Source of the DNA: JAAYZK01 sp964535025
GTDB taxonomy: Bacteria > Planctomycetota > Phycisphaerae > SM23-33 > FEN-1343
DNA length: 18,641 nt
Assembly: GCA_964535025.1 (NCBI GenBank)
Contig: CAZHRW010000062.1
Location: 1-18,641 of the forward strand
Direction: 5' to 3'
Shown: piece by piece, positions 1-5,704 of the stretch
How positions within the stretch are numbered: position 1 is the first letter of the stretch
Layout: every line of letters begins with the position of its first letter
Notes under the pieces: model-generated
Told to the model about the DNA's origin: nothing
Seen by the model: only the letters and a program-made list of their open reading frames with translations
Database searches by the model: none
Translations under genes and position numbers: made by a program

Positions 1-1124
1 CAGTAGACCGACACCGGGCTGTACGGCCAGTGGCCCCCCACGGCGACCAGCACGATGCCGCCCCCGGTGACCCATGCGGCCGCGTACCGCCAGAAGCGAT
101 GCCCCCGGCCATGCGAGGCCCACTGCGCGCCGGCGACCAGGACGATCAGACCCGCCAGCGACCACGAGCCCCGCAGGCCGGGCAGCCAGATCCCGACGGT
201 CTGCATCCACATCGTCGCCACGCCCATCGCCGGCGGCAGCAGCAAATACGGCAGCGCCGCTACCTGACGGCTTCGCCACACCCACCCGCCGCACAGCACC
301 ACCGCCGCGAGCACGCGAAGGTCGCCCCAGAGCCACCCGCCCGGATGAAACCGCCCGAGGCCCACGACCATCGTCCCCCCGGCCGCCGCCGCCAGCGCCC
401 CGCCGGCACCAAGGGCCAGGGCCCACGGCATGGACGAATCGGCCGACGACCGCCGCGCCAGGACGCGGCGAATTCGCTCGATGCCCCAGGCCCCGGCGGC
501 GTACAACAGGCCGGTCATGGCCAGCTTCGACAATGTGTCGCTGTAGCCGTCCACCACGTCCGGCCCAAGCGCCGTCAGGTGTGCCGCGGGCCACCGGGCG
601 AGGTTCATCACGACCGCCCCGACCACGGCGGTCACGAGCCACACCGGCGCCGTCAGTCGCCGGCTGAAGACCGCCTCGGCCGCGCCCAACACCCCGCCGG
701 CCACCACCGCCGCGGCCAGCGCCGCCGGCAGCGGCGTCCCCGCCGCCGCCAGGGCCCAGCATACGACCGCCCCCAACGCGGCGCAGCCCCAGACGCTCAG
801 GTTCACCACGCCCGCGCGAACGCTCAGCAGCAGCGCCAGCGCCACCGGCAGCCAGGGGTTGAACATCGCGCGCAGGCCCGAAAGCGCGGCGATGGGCTTG
901 AAAACGCCTCCAAGGAGCAGACCGGCGATCCCCTCCGCGCGCAACCAGGACGGCAGGAGAGCCGCGGCAAGGGCCACCACCAGCCAGAGGGCCACGGGCA
1001 GCCGCAAGCCGGTGGCGCCCGTCGCGTCGGGAAGCACGCCAATCGACGTCCCGCATGCCGGACACCGCACGGCCGTACCGGCCGCGTCACTGGAGAACCG
1101 CCGCCCGCATGTGCATTGAATCAT
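1..1124 (-). CDS. Zinc-ribbon membrane protein resembling an ABC transporter permease (3' end off the window)
   Basis: The frame stays open from the ATG at 1124 to the left edge, about 374 codons with no stop, so the gene is partial. The protein begins MIQCTCGRRF and has a second Cys pair, CPACG, about 18 residues on, which makes a four-Cys zinc ribbon. The rest is a chain of hydrophobic segments. The stretch LLSVRAGVVNLSVWG, then a small-residue-rich helix and MNLARWP, resembles the FRAGLFNIGAEGQ region of BPD_transp_2 permeases (the RbsC/YufP type, which form the channel of sugar or nucleoside ABC importers). A later GRFHPGGWLWGD segment fits the same fold loosely. The gene starts about 30 bp after the dehydrogenase stop, so it probably shares that operon. 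An in-frame ATG at 1130 is an alternative start; neither has a strong ribosome site. Substrate and true transport activity are unknown, and it could be a diverged, non-transporting relative. Confidence 0.6.
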   Translation of the reverse strand, partial: MIQCTCGRRFSSDAAGTAVRCPACGTSIGVLPDATGATGLRLPVALWLVVALAAALLPSWLRAEGIAGLLLGGVFKPIAALSGLRAMFNPWLPVALALLLSVRAGVVNLSVWGCAALGAVVCWALAAAGTPLPAALAAAVVAGGVLGAAEAVFSRRLTAPVWLVTAVVGAVVMNLARWPAAHLTALGPDVVDGYSDTLSKLAMTGLLYAAGAWGIERIRRVLARRSSADSSMPWALALGAGGALAAAAGGTMVVGLGRFHPGGWLWGDLRVLAAVVLCGGWVWRSRQVAALPYLLLPPAMGVATMWMQTVGIWLPGLRGSWSLAGLIVLVAGAQWASHGRGHRFWRYAAAWVTGGGIVLVAVGGHWPYSPVSVY

Positions 1125-1155
1125 CGCCATCGCCGACCGCCGATCGCCGCGCCGG

Positions 1156-2901
1156 TCATGATGCGACGGGAACCGGCGCGGCCAGGATGTCAAAGTCGGT
1201 CATCGCGCTGCGATCGCCGCTGAGGACCATCGCGTGGAGCTTGGCCACCTCGGGCATGCGGGTGACCACCCATCGCCGCGCGACCGCCTGCTTGCTCTGC
1301 GACTCGAGCCCCTGCAGGCAGAACCAGTAGCCCACCAGCAGGTCGATGGCCATGTCCACCAGCTTGCGGCCGACCAGGTCCATGTATTCGGTGCCGCCCT
1401 GCTCCTTCGTGAAGGCGATCGCCTCGGTCAGCTTGCCGACGTGCTCGTCGAGCGAGGCGACCCACGGCTGAGCCCAGTCCGGCCAGTTGCGCTCGGCCAA
1501 CTCGGCGATGAGCGCCTCGGCGGCGCCGCTGACGACGCCGCGGACCGCTGCGACGACCTGCAGTTGCGAGGTGCCCTCGTAGATCGTCGTGATCCGGCTG
1601 TCGCGCAGGTGGCGTTCGACGGGGTAGTCTCTCATGTAGCCCGACCCGCCCAGGACCGCCACGGCGTTCATCGCGACCCGCATCGACATTTCCGAGGCGT
1701 AGTACTTGCTCATCGGCGTGAGCATGCCGTTGCGGCGTTTCAACTTGCGGGCGGTGTTCTTGAGGGCCTTCAGTTCGTCCTTGTCGGTCACCCGTCCGGA
1801 CGCCTGGGCCCGCAGCGCGCCGTGCTCGGTATCGACGAAGAAGCACGTCCAGTACGTCAGCGTCCTAGCCGCCTGGATATCGAGGGCCATCTCGACCAGC
1901 AGATCTCGGACGGCCGGGAAGTTTTCGATGGCGGTGTCGAACTGCTTGCGGCTGGCGGCGTAGTCCCGCGCGACGCGGTAGGCCGCCTCGCCGATCCCGA
2001 GGCCCTGGGCGGCGATCCCGACGCGGGCGCCGTTCATCAGGCTCATCACGTAGGTGATCAGCCCGCGCTGGCGCTCGCCGATCAGGCGGCCGGGGGCATC
2101 GGTGAAGATCAGCTCGCACGTCGGCGAACCGTGGATGCCCAGCTTGTCCTCGAGCCGCCGGACCCTCACCCACGGCCCGCGGTCGACGACGAACAGGCTC
2201 AGCCCGCGCCCGTCGGTGATCTCCGGCTCGCTGCGGGCCAGCACCAGCAGAACATCGCCGCAGCCGTTGGTGATGAACCGCTTGACGCCGTTGATCCGCC
2301 AGGTGCCCTCGGCGTCCTGGTGGGCGGCCACCTTGACGGCCTGCAGGTCGCTGCCGGCGTCGGGCTCGGTGAGCACCATCGCACCGCTCCACTCGCCCGA
2401 GGCCATCTTCGGCAGGTAGTCCTGCTTGATCTCCTCGCTGGCGAAGGCATTGATCGTCTCGGCGATGCCCTGGAGGCCGAAGAGGTTCATCAACGCCGCG
2501 TCGGCACGGCTGATGATCTCGTTGGCCATCGTGTACAGCAGGTTCGAGCAGTTCAGCCCGCCGAACCGGTAGGGCAGCGTCATGCCCATCAGGTCGGCCT
2601 GGCCGAGCCGGCGGATCGCCTCGGCGATCCCGGGCGCATAGGTGACGCGGCCGTCGCTCTCCAGGACGTTGCCGACGCGGTCGGTGTCCTCGGCCGTCGG
2701 CTCGACGACCTCGCCGGCGATCTCGCCGACGATCTCGAGGATTCGCTCGTAGTTGTCCACCGCGTCGGCCGTATCGGTCGGCGCGAAATCGAACTGGTCG
2801 GCGAACCGATACCCCTCCTCCATGATGTCGGCGGTACGGCCGATATCCATGTGGCGGAACATGAATCGAATGTCATCGTTGTCCGTGTAGAAGTTTGGCA
2901 T
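1156..2901 (-). CDS. Acyl-CoA dehydrogenase, long form with extra N- and C-terminal domains
   Basis: This 581-residue flavoenzyme should oxidise an acyl-CoA to the 2,3-enoyl-CoA and pass electrons to the electron transfer flavoprotein encoded just upstream. The family core is clear: MVLTEPDAGSD in the middle domain, GIGEAAYRVARDYAASRKQF, and ITTIYEGTSQLQ near the C-terminus, where E442 matches the catalytic base of medium-chain acyl-CoA dehydrogenase. It is about 200 residues longer than the roughly 380-residue classical enzyme. The extra N-terminal segment (residues 1 to about 80) and C-terminal segment (after about 470) match the long subfamily that carries AcylCoA_DH_N and Acyl-CoA_dh_C extensions. 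A GGAG (2911-2914) lies nine bases before the ATG. The chain-length preference cannot be read from the sequence. Confidence 0.93.
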   Translation of the reverse strand: MPNFYTDNDDIRFMFRHMDIGRTADIMEEGYRFADQFDFAPTDTADAVDNYERILEIVGEIAGEVVEPTAEDTDRVGNVLESDGRVTYAPGIAEAIRRLGQADLMGMTLPYRFGGLNCSNLLYTMANEIISRADAALMNLFGLQGIAETINAFASEEIKQDYLPKMASGEWSGAMVLTEPDAGSDLQAVKVAAHQDAEGTWRINGVKRFITNGCGDVLLVLARSEPEITDGRGLSLFVVDRGPWVRVRRLEDKLGIHGSPTCELIFTDAPGRLIGERQRGLITYVMSLMNGARVGIAAQGLGIGEAAYRVARDYAASRKQFDTAIENFPAVRDLLVEMALDIQAARTLTYWTCFFVDTEHGALRAQASGRVTDKDELKALKNTARKLKRRNGMLTPMSKYYASEMSMRVAMNAVAVLGGSGYMRDYPVERHLRDSRITTIYEGTSQLQVVAAVRGVVSGAAEALIAELAERNWPDWAQPWVASLDEHVGKLTEAIAFTKEQGGTEYMDLVGRKLVDMAIDLLVGYWFCLQGLESQSKQAVARRWVVTRMPEVAKLHAMVLSGDRSAMTDFDILAAPVPVAS

Positions 2902-2920
2902 TCGGGGGAACTCCGTCTAA

Positions 2921-2932
2921 AACGGCGAATAT
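2921..2932 (+). repeat. Partial outer copy of the cassette's terminal repeat
   Basis: AACGGCGAATAT occurs here and again at 2937-2948 as the outer part of the left terminal inverted repeat, so the left end carries a short direct duplication with a 16-bp offset. It lies between the ribosome site of the acyl-CoA dehydrogenase gene and the cassette and could be the remnant of an earlier insertion or slippage. Confidence 0.6.
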
Positions 2933-2935
2933 CCT

Positions 2936-2977
2936 TAACGGCGAATATTGAATATCGAACAAGGAATATCGAATTTC
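2936..2977 (+). repeat. Left terminal inverted repeat of the four-helix-bundle cassette
   Basis: This 42-bp sequence starts TAACGGCGAATATTG, has a central GAACAAGGAATATC and ends GAATTTC. Its reverse complement is found at 3488-3529 with one mismatch, T for C at position 14. Further short TAACGG copies follow at 2995-3000 and 3014-3019, between this repeat and the stop of the cassette gene. Confidence 0.85.
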
Positions 2978-3024
2978 GAAATAGGGCTGTCGCTTAACGG
3001 AGGCGCCGGCCCCTAACGGTAGTG

Positions 3025-3402
3025 TCACTTTCTCATGTTCTTCACGGCTGTGGCGATACTCGCGACAAAGATGGAGATCAGTTCGTTGACCTCTGTCGCC
3101 AGCGGGGCCAGCTTCTCAGCGCGCCCGACAAGCGATCGCCGCTGCATCAACATCAGCCATACTCTGGTTTCGCGCAGCTCCTTGAGTGCGATCTTCATCT
3201 TGTGGACAAAATCCGACCGCGATTCGGCGCCCTGGGCTTCACCGTAGAGAGCCGCCGGGGCCGTCCCGCATCGTACCAGTTGTGTGCCAATGTGCCTGCC
3301 GGCCATCGTCCGCGGCAAAGCATCCACGACATCCATCACGCGCGACGCGAATTCAATCAACCGCTCCTCCAGGTCAAAGCGTCTTGGTGCGACCTCGGCC
3401 AT
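3025..3402 (-). CDS. Four-helix-bundle protein of the S23/IVS family
   Basis: The protein has the family pattern: RRFDLEERLIEFASRV, then GRHIGTQLVRCGTAPAALYGEAQGAESRSDF, then HKMKIALKELRETRVWL, and ends NMRK. These segments form four amphipathic helices. Relatives are encoded in 23S rRNA intervening sequences, and the Avd accessory proteins of diversity-generating retroelements share the fold; no biochemical role is established for the free-standing form. An upstream ATG at 3468 would add 22 residues, but that stretch is translated from a degenerate copy of the terminal repeat. I therefore prefer the ATG at 3402, which lies just behind GGGGG and leaves the usual short lead before FDLEER. The full open frame is 3025-3468. 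The gene lies within inverted repeats in an otherwise metabolic operon and is probably an inserted passenger. Confidence 0.85.
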   Translation of the reverse strand: MAEVAPRRFDLEERLIEFASRVMDVVDALPRTMAGRHIGTQLVRCGTAPAALYGEAQGAESRSDFVHKMKIALKELRETRVWLMLMQRRSLVGRAEKLAPLATEVNELISIFVASIATAVKNMRK

Positions 3403-3414
3403 CGCGCCCCCGTT

Positions 3415-3476
3415 CTGTTCCCTTTGGAACTCAGTATTCCTTCGGGCCACCTGGGCATCCGGCGTCATTCGCCGTT
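3415..3476 (-). repeat. Degenerate inner copy of the right terminal repeat
   Basis: Read on the plus strand, this block begins CTGTTCCCTTTGGAA, contains GTATTCCTTC and ends ATTCGCCGTT. The next block (3478-3529) begins CTGTTCCTTGGAAATTC, contains ATATTCCTTG and ends ATTCGCCGTTA. The two share order and ends while the middle has diverged, which suggests a tandem duplication of the right end. It overlaps the extended 5' part of the four-helix-bundle open frame. Confidence 0.5.
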
Positions 3477-3487
3477 GCTGTTCCTTG

Positions 3488-3529
3488 GAAATTCGATATT
3501 CCTTGTTCGATATTCGATATTCGCCGTTA
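3488..3529 (-). repeat. Right terminal inverted repeat of the four-helix-bundle cassette
   Basis: This is the inverted partner of 2936-2977 (41 of 42 identical). Its outermost three bases, read on the minus strand, are TAA and are used as the stop codon of etfA. Confidence 0.85.
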
Positions 3530-4576
3530 CATCCGATCCTCGCCCATTCGTCCTCCGCCGCTGCGGATCGTCTTGATCAACTTGGGAATCACCACATTCA
3601 GGTCTCCGACGATGCCGTAGTGGGCGACGTCGAAGATGGGCGCGTGGGGGTCGGTGTTGATGGCGAGGATCTTGGCCGATTCCTGCATGCCCGCACAGTG
3701 CTGGATGGCGCCGCTGAGCCCGGCGGCGATGTACAGGGCGGGCCGGACGGTCGTGCCGGTCTGGCCGACCTGGTGGTCGCGGTCGACGTAGCCGAGGTCG
3801 ACCGCGGCGCGGGAGCCGCCGACGGCGGCGCCGAGACACCCGGCCAGGTCCCAGATCAGCTTGAAATTCTCCCGCGAGCCGACGCCCGCGCCGCCGGCGA
3901 CGATGACGCGGGCGGCCTTGAGGTTGACCTTGCGCTCCCGCCGGACCGACTGGAGGATCTCCAGCGGCAGCACGAAGCCGTTGAGGCCCGCCTCGCACTC
4001 GATCACCTCGCCGGGACGGCCGGGGTCGGGTTCGCTCATGGGCATGACGCCCTCGCGGACGGTCGCCATCTGGGGCCAGCGGTCGTAGTTGATGATCGTG
4101 GCGATGATGTTCCCGCCGAACGCCGGGCGAATCTGCAGCAGCAGCTTCTCGTGCACCGTCCCGTCGGGCAATGTGTGGTCGCCGATCTGCAGGTCCGTGC
4201 AGTCAGCCGTCAGGCCGCACCGCATCGCCGAGGCCACCCGCGGGGCCAGGTCGCGCCCGAGCGGCGTGGCGCCGAACAGGCAGATCTGCGGGCTGTGGGC
4301 GCCGATGAGGTCGCAGAGGACCTTGGCGTAGCTGTTGGTCTGGTAATGGCCAAGGCGCTCGTCGGTGGCGACGTATACCTTGTCGGCGCCGTGGGCGATC
4401 AGCGTGGGCGCCAGGGCCTTGACGTCCGAGCCCAGCAGGATCGCCCCCAACTTCACGCCCAGCGCGTCGGCCAGGTCGCGTCCCTTGCCGAGCAGCTCCA
4501 GCGGCACGTCGGACAGCGTGCCGCCCTCCTGCTCGGCAAACACCCAGACTTCGCCGTTGCGGTTCACTTCGATCAT
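3527..4576 (-). CDS. etfA: Electron transfer flavoprotein, alpha subunit
   Basis: EtfA pairs with EtfB to form the soluble FAD-containing carrier that takes electrons from acyl-CoA dehydrogenases. The 349-residue protein starts MIEVNRNGEVWVFAEQEGG and has SLELLGKG-like text (PLELLGKGRDLADALGV) in its N-terminal domain. The FAD-binding C-terminal domain is complete: GQTGTTVRPALYIAAGLSGA, QHCAGM, then ILAINTDPHAPIFDVAHYGIVGDL. I chose the ATG at 4576, seven bases after the etfB stop, over an in-frame TTG at 4591 that would overlap etfB. The N-terminal wording resembles ETFs of anaerobes, including electron-bifurcating ones, but that function cannot be assigned here. The C-terminal end GGGRMGEDRM abuts the inverted repeat of the inserted cassette, so the last residues may have been altered by the insertion. 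Confidence 0.95.
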   Translation of the reverse strand: MIEVNRNGEVWVFAEQEGGTLSDVPLELLGKGRDLADALGVKLGAILLGSDVKALAPTLIAHGADKVYVATDERLGHYQTNSYAKVLCDLIGAHSPQICLFGATPLGRDLAPRVASAMRCGLTADCTDLQIGDHTLPDGTVHEKLLLQIRPAFGGNIIATIINYDRWPQMATVREGVMPMSEPDPGRPGEVIECEAGLNGFVLPLEILQSVRRERKVNLKAARVIVAGGAGVGSRENFKLIWDLAGCLGAAVGGSRAAVDLGYVDRDHQVGQTGTTVRPALYIAAGLSGAIQHCAGMQESAKILAINTDPHAPIFDVAHYGIVGDLNVVIPKLIKTIRSGGGRMGEDRM

Positions 4577-4583
4577 GCTTGCT

Positions 4584-5498
4584 CTACCCAATCGTGTGGT
4601 CTTCGATCAACTCGCCGATCAGCGCGGTCAGGCCCTCGTCGGTCGCCTCGACCCGCTTGTGGCCCTTGCCGGTCAGCACGACGGCCTGGATGCGGTGCAC
4701 CTTCGTCGGGCTGCCGTCGCGGCCGCACCAGGCGAGATCGGCGTCGATGTCGGCCAGGGACCACTGGTCGATCAGCAGTCCCCGCCCGGCCAGCTCGGCC
4801 GCCCGGCGGTCCGCCTCAGCGGCCCGGGCCGCCTCGTCGGCGTCCGGCATGGCGTCGGCAATGGCGGCGGCGAGCTCCACGGGGGCCCGCGCCTTCTTGA
4901 ACTTCATCACCCGCCGCGCCGCCGGGGGACGCGCCGGGGGAGCCGTGTCGGTCGCCGTCAGCAGCGCCGGCAGGGCCGCACGGACGACCTCGTAGCCGTT
5001 GCCGATAGTGCGACGGACGGTGATCGTCCCGTTTTCGATCCCGTCGATCGACTCGGCGTACGTAATCTGGGGCAGGTCGAGCTTCTCGGCCAACTGGGGC
5101 CCCACCTGGGCGGTATCCCCGTCGATGGCCTGGCGGCCGCAGAACACCAGGTCCACGTCTTCCAGCTTGCGGACGGCACAACTGAGGATGTAGCTGGTCG
5201 CCAGGGTATCGCTGGCGGCGGCCTTGCGGTCGGTCAGCAGGATCGCCCGGTCGGCGCCGCGGCCGAGGCAGTCCCGCAGGACCTCGCACGCCGCCGGCGG
5301 GCCCATGACCATCGCCGTCACCGTCCCGCCGCAGCGGTCGCGGACCTCCAGGGCCATCTCCAGGGCATGGAGGTCCTCGGGGTTGAAGATCGCCGGCAGC
5401 GCCGCGCGGTTGACGGTGCCGTCGTCCTTCATGGCGTTCCCGGTAATCCTTTTCGTGTCAGGCACTTGCTTGACAAGAACCACGCAGTTGTAACCCAC
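4584..5498 (-). CDS. etfB: Electron transfer flavoprotein, beta subunit
   Basis: This is the partner of EtfA and carries the AMP-binding N-terminal fold. The protein begins (V)GYNCVVLVKQVPDTKRI and contains NPEDLHALEMALEVRD and the family signature FCGRQAIDGDTAQVGPQLAE, followed by PQITYAESI and VMKFKKARAP. The frame is open for 64 codons further upstream, but that part has no EtfB similarity. The GTG at 5498 is preceded by AGGAG at eight bases and places VLVKQVPDT at the normal N-terminus, giving 304 residues. This is longer than the roughly 255-residue classical form; most of the surplus is an Ala-rich segment (DADEAARAAEADRRAAELAG) before the closing LAWCGRDGSPTKVHRIQ region. It is the first gene of the minus-strand operon with etfA, the acyl-CoA dehydrogenase and the zinc-ribbon membrane protein. 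Confidence 0.94.
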   Translation of the reverse strand: MGYNCVVLVKQVPDTKRITGNAMKDDGTVNRAALPAIFNPEDLHALEMALEVRDRCGGTVTAMVMGPPAACEVLRDCLGRGADRAILLTDRKAAASDTLATSYILSCAVRKLEDVDLVFCGRQAIDGDTAQVGPQLAEKLDLPQITYAESIDGIENGTITVRRTIGNGYEVVRAALPALLTATDTAPPARPPAARRVMKFKKARAPVELAAAIADAMPDADEAARAAEADRRAAELAGRGLLIDQWSLADIDADLAWCGRDGSPTKVHRIQAVVLTGKGHKRVEATDEGLTALIGELIEDHTIG

Positions 5499-5537
5499 TG
5501 CTTCAGCTCCTACTGGTGTTGACGGCCTCCTCCGGCG

Positions 5538-5563
5538 CGCGGAGTCACCGTAGTGACCACGCG
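5538..5563. promoter_or_regulatory. 26-bp palindrome at the etf operon start, candidate operator
   Basis: The layout is CGCG, 2 bases, GTCAC, CGTA, GTGAC, 2 bases, CGCG, so 18 of 26 positions are symmetric. It lies immediately downstream of the predicted -10 element, where the transcript should begin, which is a classic place for a repressor dimer. The binding protein is unknown and no regulator gene lies in the window. Confidence 0.5.
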
Positions 5564-5565
5564 GG

Positions 5566-5594
5566 ACTGTAAAGTGTGGGTCGCGGCAAGTCAA
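5566..5594 (-). promoter_or_regulatory. Predicted sigma-70 type promoter of etfB-etfA operon
   Basis: On the minus strand TTGACT (5589-5594) and TACAGT (5566-5571) are separated by 17 bases. The predicted start, near 5559, leaves a leader of about 60 bases before the etfB GTG. Confidence 0.55.
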
Positions 5595-5650
5595 CCAGGG
5601 ATTTGCCGCCGTCTCGACGAGGGCAACCGCATGTCGGTAAGCAAGCGGCC

Positions 5651-5682
5651 CCGGGCGGAACGGCGATGACCGCCCCGCCCGG
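5651..5682 (-). terminator. GC-rich hairpin downstream of the dockerin gene
   Basis: CCGGGCGG (5651-5658) pairs with CCGCCCGG (5675-5682) across a 16-base loop, about 20 bases after the stop of the minus-strand dockerin gene. No T-run follows, so if it terminates transcription it is not a typical intrinsic terminator. Confidence 0.25.
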
Positions 5683-5704
5683 AGCCGCACGCCATCCGGA
5701 GCGG

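Larger units (their letters stand above)
2936..3529. mobile_element. Four-helix-bundle cassette with 42-bp terminal inverted repeats
   Basis: A 594-bp block sits between etfA and the acyl-CoA dehydrogenase gene. Its ends (2936-2977 and 3488-3529) are inverted copies matching at 41 of 42 bases, both visibly AT-rich in a GC-rich genome. The only gene inside is a four-helix-bundle protein of the S23/IVS family; no transposase is encoded. The right end finishes exactly with the TAA used as the etfA stop codon. No target-site duplication is obvious. Families of such genes with FDIRYSIF/NIEYRTRN-like translated flanks recur in environmental genomes, from memory. That this one is mobile is an inference from the repeat structure. 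Confidence 0.6.

Noticed and set aside
30..1223. 397-codon plus-strand open frame at the left edge
   Set aside because: Pro/Arg/Gln-rich text without any domain; the opposite strand encodes a membrane protein with a zinc ribbon.
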